DNA from: Oscheius dolichura
Taxonomy: Eukaryota > Nematoda > Chromadorea > Rhabditida > Rhabditidae
DNA length: 64,000 bases
Assembly: GCA_932521035.1 (NCBI GenBank)
Contig: OW051495.1
Span: 7,068,001-7,132,000, forward strand
Reading direction: 5' to 3'
Part shown: one piece after another, positions 34,172 through 46,633 of the stretch
Layout of the letters: each line of letters begins with the position of its first letter
How positions within the stretch are numbered: position 1 is the stretch's first letter
Position numbers and translations under genes: made by a program
The notes under the pieces: generated by a model
Seen by the model: the letters and a program-made list of their open reading frames with translations, nothing else
Databases searched by the model: none
What the model was told of the DNA's origin: nothing

Positions 34172-36705
34172 TGGCTTGGGATGAAGAAGACACCGAGGAT
34201 CATCCGACTAAAACACCCTCAAATGTGAGAGGCTTCTTTTTTCCAGGCATACTCTCTGTTCCAGGGTCTAGTTCCTTATGACCCCTATGCTGAACATTCA
34301 TCCACCGACAATATTGTGCCCGACGAATGTGCAGAAGGTGAAATAATCAAAGGTGACACTCCTCCTCAGGACAAAGTAAGAATATTGGCAGCTTTTACCA
34401 AAATATTCAGTTCGGAATAGTGTATATGATCATTTTGTTGAATGGAATCGGAGTACTGTTGCCGTGGAATATGTTCATCACAATAGCCCCGGAGGTAAGC
34501 ACTTCTTCTCTCCGCAAGCGGTGGTACTTCATCTTCTTTCCCAGGTTTCAACTTTATCTGTTGATAGTTCGGGCCCATTTTGTTACCTTTCCTCCTCTCA
34601 AACGATTCGCTGCCTCCACGTGAAGTCAGAAAAAGCCGCTAAAACTGATAACAGCATGATTTATGACCCAAACCATGCCGCAGCTCTTTCCCGCAGTCTT
34701 TTTGGCTTCCAAATAAGTGGCAAGTGAAGGCCAGGATGATATTTGCAGTAACCACGTTGTTGCCATGCTATCACGCTTTTTTCTCGTAGTTCTGGGTTAT
34801 CAGTCATGACCCACGTGGCGTAATCACCATCTCCCACGGATTAAAAGTCTGCAAGAGGAGAAGTCGCCTAATCGACGGAGGCTTTAAAGGATTGGGTGGG
34901 GAGGGGTGACTACGGCGGATTGATAGGGCAAAGAATAAACCCTTGATCATGTCGTACCCTTTAGTCAAAGGATGACATAGGCGGGAGTTATCATCCTTTT
35001 CTAATAATACCCGCTCTGTCTAGGATGAGACGGAGGCCAGAGAAAGAAAGAATAAATAAGGAAGAATATTTCAGTACTACAACGATTACTGGTTCTCCTT
35101 TGGTCCGAATGGAACTCACAGTCAGGACAAATACGGCAAAAATTTTATGACATCTCTGGGAATCACATCTCAAATTCCAAACTTTATTATGGGTCTAGTG
35201 AGTGCCTCTCAAATAATCCAGTAAGGAGGTCTATTTCTTCTTTAATTTATTCCTCCAGAGGTCCAATTCTGTGGAGAGTGATGGGTTCCTTAACTGTAAA
35301 TAGTCTTTTGATAACTGTTATCCTCATCCTCGTCATAGTACAAGACCCATCCGAGAGTGGTATGTCCTCTTAAAAGTGGAGAAGATCAATCCTTCAGCGG
35401 AACACTGGTTCTACATTGTGTCGCTGATAATTGTTCTACTTATGAATGCTTCCAATGGATTGTATCAGGTTCTCTGGACCGAGTGATCCCGATAAATTAG
35501 AAAACTTCAGAATTCAATGTTCGGATTAGCTGCAGATTTCCCGGGAAAATTCATCAATGCACTAGTTTTTGGAAATAACATCTGCGGAACTTTCACAAGT
35601 GTACTGGCTATTGTAACGACACTTGGTACGTTTTTCGGGATTTTAGAAACAAGACAAGATCCTATAATTATGCCGTAACCATGGAGAACCGTTTCAGCCT
35701 TCCCCAATGACACCAAAACAGTGGCTCTTCTCTACTTTTCTATTTCGCTGGCAGTAGTTGTGCTCTGCCTCTTCTCCATCATAATCGTAACCCGATTTGT
35801 GAGTATCTCTTTTTGATGGGAGAAGAAAACACTTTATAGGAGTTGTACAAATATTATACAAGCCTGGGAGAAGCACAAAGAAAAGCAGAAAATACCGTTA
35901 GACCGAGTAGTTTCGCCGAGGTTTGGGACATGATTGTCAATCAGTACTGGGCCGCCATTAAAATCGTAAGCAGCAGTTCTCTCTTTTTGCAGTTTATGTC
36001 ATTCAGTGTTGGGTACAGTTCTTGAACATCTTCCTGACATTCTTTGTGAGTCTGGCCATTTTCCCTACCGTCCTTGTCGGGATGCCAATACCCAAGACCT
36101 ATCTGAATTCCGACGGCACCACAACCAAATTTGGTTGGTATTTTCTTATACAATTTTTAAAAACTTTCTATTAGGCAGCATTTATTACGACATTGTGGTC
36201 TTCCTCAACTTCAATCTGATGGCAGCTATTGGAAATTTCGTGGCCGGCTTCATTCGAATCGTGTGTATTTTTCACCTTCCCAATTCCAACGATTCGTTTC
36301 AGCCAGCGAAGCTCCTGATCATCCCAGTTGTCCTCCGGCTTCTATTTATTCCCTTCTTCATGTTCTGTCCATATGATAAGGATTATCGTAAGCTCCACGT
36401 AATCTTCACCAGTCCGTGGTGGTTCATCATTGCCAACACGGTGATGTCGTTCACTTCCGGGTACTTCAGTTCTCTGGGAATGATGTATGCCCCAGGGTAA
36501 GCTAGATTTATTCACGGATTAAACAGGAGATTTACAGATCAGCACCACCTCATTTACAAAAAGTGGCTGGACAAATAGCGGCGTTATGTCTAGTCGGGGG
36601 TAAGTATACAAATAAGTGGAATTACAGTAATCTCTTTTTTTAGGTATTATGGCGGGAGTCGGGTTCACCCCGGCGATAACAAGTATGGTGGAACATATCC
36701 ATTAA
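34172..36705 (+). CDS. Equilibrative nucleoside transporter (ENT/SLC29)
   Basis: The start is MAWDEEDTEDHPTKTPSN, then an acidic cytoplasmic N-terminus leads to TM1: FGIVYMIILLNGIGVLLPWN, the ENT family's G.G.L.PWN motif. Later segments include TSLGITSQIPNF, GPILWRVMG, LLMNASNGLYQNSMFGLAADFP (the conserved N-x-F/Y-G-x-A region of TM5), a cytoplasmic loop ELYKYYTSLGEAQRKA, and the C-terminal half with WFIIANTVMSFTSGYFSSLGMMYAP and QKVAGQIAALCLVGGI. The stop is at 36703-36705. An unusually long intron (about 34495-35072) separates the first TM exon from the next. It transports nucleosides across the plasma membrane. It ends 31 nt from the convergent Srt gene. Confidence 0.9.
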
Positions 36706-36735
36706 AAGAAGTGTATCTGTTTGTATATAAAGATA

Positions 36736-38728
36736 TTAAAATATGGGAGTAGGGGCCGCGCTGCGAGCAGTACTAGTGTCGCCAATTTTGTTACTTCCAC
36801 TATGGCTGGCGTTCTTGAAGAAGAAGCGCCGCAGCTCGTATTGGATAGTCTTGTTCATCAGCAGATACACAAACGCGGGGATTCCTGTAACATTTTGGTG
36901 TTTTATGCGTATGAGGAAGGTCGTACCGTGGCCGGCTTGCCAGCTCATGTGGCCGATGAGGATTAACCATTTGGGGGTAGCGAAGAACTGCATATAGACG
37001 TAGATCAGAGCGGCTATCAGGTTGGCCATGCAGATAGCCGTGGATTGAATGATTATCTTTAAATGGTAAACGGGTAATTATCATGTCAACCTTTCTACTC
37101 CCCGTGACTCTCAGACTCCAAAGAATCTGCCCATATCTGAAGTGGAATACCCTATTCGACCCCCCGTCTAGTAATACCCTATCGCCCTGTACCCTTTGAA
37201 CAGGCTGAAGTTCACTGGCTGGTGGAATCTATGTCCTCTTCTCATTCTTGTTCTTCTAATAATCCACCCCCAAATTCAAAAGCAGTACAAGGAATTATGG
37301 AGTACACGACCCCTTTTTATCCTCTTTGTCTGTAGATTAATTTTCCAAGAAAAGAGGATCTTAATATTGACACCAGCGGGCCTTCGGCAGCCTACGGCTG
37401 TCGTCTGTCTGTCAAAGTTATCCGCTTCGACCTGTGGCGACCTTTCCGCTCTTCCGCCGACGACCGCCTGCGGCGGCCCCCGGGATTAAGAAATTTTTTA
37501 TCCCTTTACCGTCGGACACTTTCCCATCGGACAGACAAACAAACAGACAGACAGACAGACAGACAAACACCATAGCGCTTTAATAGGAAGGGACGTATTT
37601 TCAGCTACATGTGCTTGAACTCAGTTACAGTAAGCCATGAGAGGAACATAACAAACTACAAAATGGAGCACAAATAATCAGAAATATGCCCACCTATTAC
37701 GGTCTAGCAATTCCTACACAACAAGGTGTTGCTTACCGATATCTGTCCTTTGCTAATGCCTCGTCCACTTCCGGCTCCTCCTTCTCCCCATTTCTTCATC
37801 AATACAGCAACAACGAACGAGTACAGGATACAGGTGGCCACCACCACCAGGAGATTGTTGGCAGTGTGGGGATAGTTATAAAACTGCTATGTTAGCCATT
37901 TCCTTAGGGTATGTAGGAGACAACTTACAGTTTCTCCTTCAATTTCCACTATAAACGGATCAAAAAACCATGCTGTCATGGATGAGCTGAAGATTAGTGG
38001 AGGAGTAAATAGGAAGAAATAAATAGAGTAGATGAAGGGCAATAGGAGAACGAGGTAGGTCTTGTTGCCGCCGAAGATGGAGTTCATGACGTGGGGCTTC
38101 CAGAGATCAATCAGACGGTTCAGTACCAAGACAAAACAAGTGATACAGGCACCACACCATAGTCCTAGAAGTGCAGACTAATAATTGACTTACAAGAATT
38201 CTTACCTAGACCGATAGCTCCAAAGACGAAGATTGCCCCCGGGTGAGTACAGTACCAAGCTCCAATAATCCAGAAGTACCCCGTCAGAATGGAGTTAACC
38301 CCGATGGCGAGCATATCGTAGATACCTAAAGCGGCCATAATGAAATAAAGAAAGGCACAGTCAGACCGAGGATAATCATAATTTTGTAGCAAGAATGACG
38401 ACGAAGTTCTCGGCGAAGCATGGCCAACATGGCAAGAACATAGCAAACCTACAGTCACCTCTAATGTATTTCTTTCGTATAAGAGACTAACCTCTGCTAC
38501 GACCCCGTAAAAGATGAAAGCTCCACCGAGGATTGGATTCTTATATTTTCGAGATTCCAGCTGCTCGTCAGTAAAATTGTACGGTCTAAACAATGCGGTT
38601 ACTGTATGAGTTAGCCCGTTTCTTTACAAATGAGAGTATACAGTTCCCTATTCAACAGAAAACTTATCTTACCTGCAATCATATCTCGGAATATTCTGTG
38701 CACCTCCGTAATAGAAAAATTCCTCCAT
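36736..38728 (-). CDS. Chemoreceptor, 7TM Srt family
   Basis: The start is MEEFFYYGGAQNIPRYDC at 38728, followed by PYNFTDEQLESRK and TM1 in PILGGAFIFYGVVAEVCYV. Srt hallmarks are HSCYKIMIILGIYDMLAIGV, TGYFWIIGAWYC, LGLWCGACITCFVLVLNRLI, DLWKP, GGNKTYLVLLLPFIYSIYF, FTPPLIFSS, AWFFDPF and YNYPHTANNLLVVVATC. TM7 has PAFVYLLMNKTIQYELRRFF. About eight exons join in phase. The last intron (about 37.08-37.74 kb) is long and holds GC-rich and CAGA-repeat sequence. It is a nematode-specific GPCR, likely chemosensory, convergent with the ENT gene. Confidence 0.88.
37530..37568 (+). repeat. Microsatellite (CAGA/CAAA)n in Srt intron
   Basis: About nine tetranucleotide units, mostly ACAG with some ACAA, lie inside the last intron of the Srt gene. 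They follow a GC-rich block at about 37375-37490 unlike its surroundings. Confidence 0.8.
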
Positions 38729-39447
38729 TCTGCACGAATACGGTAGATTAAAATGAGCCGAGGGAAGGAGGGCACCCCTTTATATGCCTGGGTATTACGG
38801 ATTGTTGGAGTAATCCGGGAATTCGACGAAAGCAAATGCCGAGGTAAAATGTGAACCGCCACAGTAATCCCCCTGACAAAAAGCAGAGATGATTAATGGG
38901 GTTAGAGAGTCTGGCTGAGATCGTTCAGGTCAACTCCTAGTGGAAGAGGCTGCATGAAGTTACAAGAACACAAGTACTGATGATCGGAGGATAATTGTAA
39001 CGGGAATCCGCAATTATTGAAAAGAGGTTAATCCGAGAGGAAAGTATACTCTACGTACAGAAAAACAAGGCATTGTCTCAATGTTCTACCCTTCGTAAAA
39101 AATAGAAAAGTCTAATAATTCCAGCGTAAGAGACTTTGTTATAACACAAAAAACAACGAGGAAGTACTCCGTAGAAGCTATCAGGATCCGGTGTTTCTTT
39201 CGGATTTCCAATCTGTTCTGGGATGTATAAAAACTGAACAAATCCGGTTGGCAGTAAACTTCCGGGTGCATTAAATACGATTTCTTTTGAAACCAAGATA
39301 CAAATGAGGAGTATGCAGCTGCCCCCGTTCTATAGACTGCTACCTATGGAGAAAAAACGGCTGACGAAACTGTTCCTTTACTGAAAGAAAGTGAGAAACC
39401 AGAACAAGATCGCAAACATTTATTTTCGACAATTTTTTTATTAGTAT
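38729..39447. other. Intergenic, Srt to RBR copy 1
   Basis: No supported gene. Short minus-strand frames near 39.08-39.30 kb show no domain and contradict each other in frame. Confidence 0.45.
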
Positions 39448-42400
39448 CTACACATCTCGAGGATTTGCTTCGCAACTGATTCCGAAGTGTTCCATAAACG
39501 AGATTTTACAAATTCTGTATTATTAGATTATTCACGTCGGGAAAGTTGAACTACCTGCAGAATTGAGCCCTGCATTCAGGATTCTGGCAGGAGAAGAACT
39601 GCATCAATTGAAGATTCGGTAGGAAAGCAGCGAAGTTGCAATCTTCTTCTTTACAACTAACAAGGGAAGGATACATGCTCGGCATCACTTTTTCAAACTT
39701 TTTTGATGCCATCTTGTAGAGAATTTCCTGACGATCAAGACCTATTCTTTCGATTTTGCCCAAATGAGGTTTTAGTGGAGGAAAATCCAGAAAAATGATT
39801 GTAATGCTAAAGTCGTTTTTGGACTTGTCTACTTTCTATTCTTCTTCTAAAAATGTGAAGGGGTGGCTCAGGCGAAGACGTGGATAGTGCACTCGCCCAC
39901 AATATTTTTGTGCTTTTTCAACCTGGGTTCGATCCTTCCATGGATGAACACCATTTTTGCAATTTTTTGGGGATGATTGAAGCTGTTTTTGATTTCTGTC
40001 CCCTTTGTACGCCGTAAGAATGATGAGGAATGGTTTCCACACCATTCTGCTGTGAAAATTTCGCCGTAACGTATACTCCGAGTAGTGTCTTCTCCGACGT
40101 GATTGTGAGTGTTATAGAGGGATCAAACAGTGTTAATCACCCCCAAAAAATTGCAAAAATGGTATTCATCCATGGAAGGATCGAACCCAAGTTGAAAAAG
40201 CACAAAAGTATTGTGGACGAGTGCACTATCCACTGAGCCACCCCTTCACATTTTTAGAAGAAGAATAGAAAGTAGACAAGTCCAAAAACGACTTTAGCAT
40301 TGCAATCATTTTTCTGGATTTTCCTCCACTAAAACCTCATTTGGGCAAAATCGAAAGAATAGGTCTTGATCGCCAGAAAATTCTCTACAAGGTGGCATTG
40401 AAAAAGTTTGAAAAAGTGATGCCGAGCATGTATCGTTCCCTTGTAAATGTAGCATGTTACTACGAGATAAGGAGAGCCCTACAATTCAATTCCTTCGATA
40501 TCGCGAAGAGCTAAGTCCGTCATACGTTTATCCAGCAGGTCAGCAGTCTCTCGGTTTGTCAGAACCCGATTGACCGGAGCCCATAGCATGATACGTTTGC
40601 AGTTCTCTTGGCCACAGGGGAATCCAGTCCCATGATCTCCCAGTCTCCCATCTAGCTTATTGCTTTCACAATAACGACGAACACAACTTTGGCAGAGGAA
40701 ATGGGTTTCTACAAAAAGGAGGCTTTGTTTGAAATTACGAAAACTACCTGGATCCGTCTGACGTGTTAGTGGTACACATCCGATCATGTCTCTCTCGTCC
40801 CAGTTCTCGAAACACCCCAGACACTCATACGCGGAGCCTTTAGCATTGGGTCCAAAAAGATGCTCGTTTCCGATTGCACCTTTGAGCCTTCTAATTTTTA
40901 TGGCTAAAGAAGAACTTCTTTCAAAAACTTGAAATGACTCACATTCGTACAGAGTTAGCTTCAAAGTCACACCAGTATCTTCGAGTTTTTTACCATTCAA
41001 GGCTTGAATACAAAGCTGAGCGTCCGCGGCGTCTCTGTAGGTAAGTGTCCCGCGCCCCTAAATATTATATTTGAAAAAAAATAAAACCAGGTTCAACCTC
41101 AGATGTTCCCTCATTGTAGCGGTAGATATTTACATGGGCAATCTTTGTTCCCGTCCTTTGCTCTACAATTTCTTTCAGCTGTTTCTTGGTGTACCTTGAA
41201 ATGAACGAAACTAAAGAGCTTTCGAAGCAAGCTCACGTTCTATTGACCCCCTGGATATAAACGACATTTCGGACGACGGCCTTGGCCTTATCGGTATGCC
41301 TCTCCCCCGTAACTATCGGCTTGGACAGTGTTTGTTCTGAATTTGCTGTTCTTTTGGTTGATAAAGGGCGCCAAACCTCCCCCTTCCAAATAAAATCGAA
41401 CCGTCAGTTTGTTCCTATCATAGAGGGGAAAGGTCTTCTGATGGTAGTTGGCAATAAATTCTTGGGCATCGGCAACGGTGTTGAAGGTTATTTTAGCCGA
41501 GGGCTAAAGGATTTATAAGAGTTGAAAAAGGTGTCGTCGTACGTGGTTTGGGAACACTGTTACAAGAGGGCGTCCTTTAATTCCAATGGCTATTTTCTGC
41601 CGACCAATTAGGGAAATCAAGTAGTCCTCGTTACAACTGAAAGAATCAACTTCATTCCCAGAGACACTTACTTTGGAAAGAGTCCTTTGATAAAAACACA
41701 TTTCGACCCAGCTGCGGCGGCTTGTCTCACCTCAGTAGCCGCTACTTCATTATATTTAATTGTCAGTTTATGGTGATATCCTGGCAGGGGTTGGCCATCA
41801 TTGTCTTCAACGAATTGCCGGGCTTCTGCAATTTTAGTCAAAACAACTCGGGCAGATCGCTGAATTTTTTATTTTTGATGGTAAATTCCGATAAGACGTA
41901 CATAGCCAATCTTTTCCTGGAAAATATGAACCCGCGGCTGATTAGACGTTCCTCGGGCAATGCCTCCACCAACAAAAGAGCAGATTTGACCCACACTGAT
42001 ACTGAAAGCCAGCACTTTATGTTACGGATAATTTTAGGCCTTACTTTTCCGGTAATCCGTGTATGACAATGCAGTTGCTTGGCTGGATTGGTTTATTAGC
42101 TGCTCGAGTATTATCTGGAAAGATTAAAAAGTACTCAAGAAATGGAGCAGGTCAATACCATTTTTCTGTTTTTCCTCCCAATAGCTCACATTTAACTTGT
42201 TGTTGCTCCAAGGAGGGCATTCCTGATTCCACTGGTCAAGAACAGATTTCGACGCAGCAAAGTCAGTAAAGGTGATTTTGGCATTTTTCTAGAAACCTTC
42301 TTTCAGAAACAATAAGAGTTTATCACGAATTTCTGTCCCTCCTTGAAAGAAAAGAACACAATCAGCGGCTGCCCGTCTCTTCCTTTAGCGATTCGATCTA

Positions 42401-42584
42401 TATTTATGAACGCCAAAATATAGTCATTATCTGCTCTGAAACAAACGATGAGGTTTGATACTACTAAGCCATCCTACTCCAATGGCAGTCCTCTAAACAT
42501 GAGACTGTTGGACGGTTGTCCCGCCAAGGATGATGTGGAACTCGCGGACGAAACTCTTCCGTTAGGCCGAGAACCAGACATCAT
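39448..42584 (-). CDS. RRM plus RBR protein, truncated paralog lacking Rcat (RNF216-like)
   Basis: The start is MMSGSRPNGRVSS at 42584, then RRM-like domains beginning NSLMFRGLPL, with further RNP-like segments down to about 41.0 kb. The RING1 part is at 40483-40850: YECLGCFENWDERDMIGC, THFLCQSCVRRYCE, GFPCGQENCKRIMLW. After an 826-nt intron (39657-40482) filled by a foldback element comes the IBR: SCKEEDCNFAAFLPN, FSCQNPECRAQFCR, then ICKISFMEHFG and a stop at 39448-39450 (ANPRDV). AATAAA follows immediately (39437-39442). Unlike copy 2 there is no second RING/Rcat with the catalytic Cys, so transfer of ubiquitin by the RBR mechanism is not expected. It could act as a decoy or RNA-binding adaptor, or be decaying. 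Confidence 0.75.
39661..40443. mobile_element. Foldback (inverted-repeat) element with tRNA-like arms in RBR copy 1 intron
   Basis: The left arm (39661 to about 39980) and right arm (about 40130 to 40443) are inverted copies, with a spacer of about 150 nt. The outer ends read CAAGGGAAGGATACATGCTC and, inverted, CAAGGGAACGATACATGCTC. The inner ends share GCAATTTTTTGGGG. Each arm holds a tRNA-like segment with A-box-like TGGCTCAGTGGATAG and B-box GGTTCGATCC. The left arm has a small insertion in the A box. The element occupies nearly the whole intron; the absence of an intron this long in the paralog suggests insertion. No transposase is present. Confidence 0.7.
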
Positions 42585-43105
42585 TCTAGGTTTAGTAACG
42601 GTTCTTCAATTACAAAGAGGGAAGACACGTAAATAAACACAATAAACACCAGCCTCCAGCAGCATCTACCATACTTTGAGGAATGCGGGACTCGAAATGG
42701 CGGTTAATGCAGTTGCAACAAGAAATCGGGAAAACGAATTGATCGCAGGACAGAGATAAGAGGTGAAAAATGTATAGAATCTGGTATCTCTTCATTTTAG
42801 TGTAGTCTCTCGCTACCCCACTTTTATGTTCTTAGGGGATGACGCGTTAGCTTCCCTGAATACACTTGTTTGTGTTTTAAAAAACCTTCTCTACCAAACG
42901 TAGGAAAAGAAATGTCTATTTTACAGTGTCTGTGAAATAACTGTGACAAAACAATCTCGGGCTCTAGTTATCGGCTATACGGCCACATCAGAACTACCAA
43001 GAACTGTTTAATTATTATGTGGGTGGCTGGTAGGGTATACACGACGGCGTGGCTCGAGGGGCGTCATTGCTAGACCTTTGTTAGTAGTCCTCCTAAAAGT
43101 CTAGT
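42585..43105. other. Intergenic region between RBR copies
   Basis: No gene seen. Expected promoter of copy 1 and 3' end of copy 2. Confidence 0.45.
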
Positions 43106-45977
43106 CTAATTGACAGTTATAATATAGGTCTCACTCATCGTCGCATCACCATCGATAGCTGACATGGCTCGATCGTAGTTCCTTCGGTCAATATCAGCAG
43201 TGATTTCGAATTGATTGCAACCGCCATTACTGAAATATGGCATTCTTGATCGCTTTATATTTTACGTAAAAAGTATGTGGTTTCGTTTTAATAAACATAG
43301 TGTAGCTTTAACGTTTCCTAAATGTTTCTCAAACTAACGTGAAATGGCTTTGATTGATATTTGCCTGCTTGCAGACATAGCACATGGTACAGCCACAACG
43401 GCAAGTCATGAAGTTACAACCGCCATCTTTGCCAACACGAAGAGAGCACTTTGGACAGATCAACATTTGCGAGAGAGACAGCTTCTCGTTACTGAAATCA
43501 TTTTGAATTTGAAATAACAGGAAGGGAGCTCACATCTCGTCTTTCAGGCGTTGTGTCTCCCGTGCCTGCTGTCTCCGCGGGTCCACTTGGTCACAATTCT
43601 TTCCAGCATGTTGCATAAATGAAACTTGGCAGATTCTATAACAATTTAACGGTTTTTGAGTTGCTTGTTGTCATACCTGCAAAATTGAGCCATGCATTCC
43701 GGATTCTTGCAAGAGAAGAATTGCATTCTTTGAGGATCTGGCAGGAAGGCGCCAAAGCCACAATGTTCCTTACAACTGAAATTAAACCGATGTGATAAAA
43801 ATAGAACGAGCTATACAATTCAATTCCTTCGATATCGCGAAGAGCTTCGTCCGTCATACGTTTATCCAGCCGGGCAGCAGTCTCTCGGTTTGTCAGAACC
43901 CGATTGACCGGAGCCCATAGCATGATACGTTTGCAGTTCTCTTGGCCACAGGGGAATCCAGTCCCATGATCTCCCAGTCGCCCATCTAGCTTATTGCTTT
44001 CACAATAACGACGAACACAACTTTGGCAGAGGAAGTGAATTTCTACAAATAGGAGATATTTTAACATTTGTTTAGACAGTTACCTGGATCTGCCTGGCGC
44101 TCAAGCGGTACGCAACCAACCATGTCTCTCTCATCCCAAGTCTCGAGACATCCTAGACACTCGTAAGCGTAGCCTTTAGTGTTCCGGCCAAAGAGGTGGT
44201 CGTTTCCAATGGCCCCGTCGAGGCGTTTAATCCTTGTGGCTAAAAAACCTTTTCTTTAGGGTAACAAAATGGCTCACATTCAAAAAGACCCAATTTTAGA
44301 AGCACGTCTGTATCATCAAGTCTTCTACCATTGAGTACTTGAATACAAAGCTGGGCGTCCGCCGCATCTCTGTACGTAATTGTTCCGCGTCCCTAAAAAT
44401 GTATCTTTACTAAATAACGAACAAGGCAAACCTCTGATTTTCCGTCAGGGTAACGGTAAATTTTTGCTTTGGATATCTTTTTACCTGTTCTTCGTTCGAC
44501 GAGTTCTATCAGCTCATCTTTGTTGTACCTTGAAAGTGAAGTGAACTCTAAACTGATACAAAGCTCACTTCTTGTTGATGCCCTGGATGTAGACGACATT
44601 CCTTACAATCGTTTTTGCCTTGTCAGACTGCCTCTCCCCCGTAACTATCGGCTTGGACAACTCTCTTTGCTCTGTAGATCCCTTTTTATGACCGATTAAG
44701 AGCGCCAAACCTTCTCTCTCCAAATAAAACTGAACTGTCAATTTCTTTTTATCATGGAGCGGAAGAGTCTTTTGGTGATAGTTGGCAATAAATTCCTGGG
44801 CATCAGCAACGGTGTTGAAGGTTACCTTGGCTGAGGACTAAAACCTTTCTAAGTCTAGAGAGGATGTGGTCGTACATAGCTTGAAAACATGATAACCAGG
44901 CGACGCCCCTTATTACCCATAGCAATCTTCTGATGCCCAATTAGAGAGATCAGATAGTCGTCATTACAACTAAAAAGGGTGTTTTATCGAAGCTAGCCTC
45001 ACTTTTCAAAGAGCCCTTTGATAAGAACACTTTTGGACTCTGCCGCGGTTGCTTCTCTCACTTTCCTGGTCATGTCTGCATCATATTTTGGGCTATTGCC
45101 TGAATAACACTTTTTGTTTTAAACAAAATGGAGAACACACATGTTCTCTCCGCGTAATATTTGATTGTTAATCTATTTTGGTTTCCTGCGAGAGGTTTAT
45201 TATTATTCTCTTCGATGAATTGGGTAGCTTCCGCGATGGAGGTCAGAATAACTCGAGCAGAACTCTGAATTTACAGTGTTTGAAGAACATTTCTGATAAA
45301 AGTACAAAGCCATTCTTTGCGGGGAACACTTGAACCAGCGGTTGATTGGACTTCCCCCGGGCGATGTTGCCGCCAACAAAGAAACAGATATATCCTACGG
45401 CGATACTGAAAGTCGTCATATTATGTTAGTGGAATGCCCTTACTTTTCGGGTAGACCCTGAATGAGAATGCTGTTACTTGGCTTCTCTGGTTCTTTGACA
45501 CGAGTAGCTATAATAATTGGAAGCTCTAAATAGACAAAGGAAATCATACCGTATTTCGCTTCTTCCTTCCAATAAGAAACTGTCAGCTTATTATTGCTCC
45601 CCGGAGGACATTCCTTGTTCCATCGGTCCAGATAACTCCTAGCCGTTTCAACGCTGTTGTACGTTATCTTGCCGTTTCTCTAAAAATTTCGTCTTCTAGG
45701 GAAACGATAATAGAATTTCTCACATATTGTTGACCAGCCTTGAAGGGGAACAGCGAAATCAACAACTGGCCTTCTCTTCCTTTAGCAATATGGGTCTGAT
45801 TCATAAAGGTCAACAGGTAATTATTGTCAGCCCTAAAATTATGTCAAGTTGGGAAGGAAATGCATCCTACCATGTTGGCAGTCCTTTAAATATGAGACTG
45901 TTGCATGGCTTCTGATCCATCAACGACGATGTTGAGCTGTTGGAAGACACTCGACGGAAGGTGCGGGGGGCAAGCAT
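43106..45977 (-). CDS. RRM plus RBR E3 ubiquitin ligase, RNF216/TRIAD3-like, complete copy
   Basis: The start is MLAPRTFRRVSSNSSTSS at 45977. Four RRM-like repeats follow; the cores include NSLIFKGLPTW, NSILIQGLPEK, KSVLIKGLFEK and GTITYRDAADAQLCIQVLNG. The RBR begins near 44.15 kb. RING1 has YECLGC, HFLCQSCVRRYCE and GFPCGQENC. IBR has CKEHCGFGAFLPD and FFSCKNPECMAQFCR, then NCDQVDP. Rcat has LICPKCSLRVGKDGGCNFMT followed by CRCGCTMCYVC, with the predicted catalytic Cys right after GGCNFMT. The C-terminus is TMSETYIITVN. The CPNPxC/CRK-like IBR and the MTCRCG Rcat resemble RNF216/TRIAD3. RNA-binding domains fused to it suggest RNA-directed ubiquitination; that is inference. Confidence 0.8.
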
Positions 45978-46633
45978 TTGTTTCTGGAGCAAAATGTATT
46001 TCTATGGAGAGGAGAAGGAGGAGAGTTTTTTTTGGGGTCAAGCTGGGAAAAAACGTCTTTTATCCCAGTGGTGAGAAAATGGCATTTGAACATGGTGGAT
46101 GGTCAACATCGTTAACGCCAGTTTATAGTTTGAGCAGCGTGCAACGTGTTCCCCCAAACTCTCCTTCGGATGACTCACTGTCTCGGATTCTAGTATGAGA
46201 TTTATGATATTTTACGTTTTATCAGATAAAAAGAACACTCGAATGAGCCTGATAAAGCTGGCTCGTAAAGTGTGTAAAATAGAAGAAACATGTAGCGATG
46301 ATTACAGAGCATAAGGACTAAAAGGTTATTACAACGCGGGTTGTCACTGGCGGCTCCTTTGGGAACGAACTGATAGGGGGTAGAAAGCAAGGAAATGGGA
46401 GAAAAATTATCTGGATTTAATAAACAGCCGGTGAGAAATGTGTAGAACTTTGCCTCTCTCCATATGCTGGGTGGGCTCTCTCACTCTGCTTATTTATCAA
46501 TACCAGCCAGTTCGTCTGAAGGGCAGCTCAAAGGTTATCTTTGGCCGGCTTATCTCAACAAAATCCCTTCTCGCCCATCAAACTAAACCATAGAAAGGCG
46601 CTGAGAACAAGCTAATTCCAGGTCTAACAGCTT
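45978..46633. other. Intergenic, RBR copy 2 to CUB-like gene 1
   Basis: No gene recognised. Confidence 0.45.

Noticed and set aside
36743-36997. Plus-strand open frames opposite the Srt last exon
   Set aside because: They are mirror frames of a well-supported Srt TM6-TM7 exon.
39551-39763. Separate small gene starting MGKIERIGLDRQ
   Set aside because: The first half is the foldback element and only the second half is the IBR exon of RBR copy 1. The frame is open through the splice acceptor by chance.
39861-40244. Functional tRNA genes in the foldback arms
   Set aside because: A- and B-box-like sequences are present, but acceptor and T stems do not pair properly and both copies lie in an inverted repeat. 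Treated as tRNA-derived repeat sequence.
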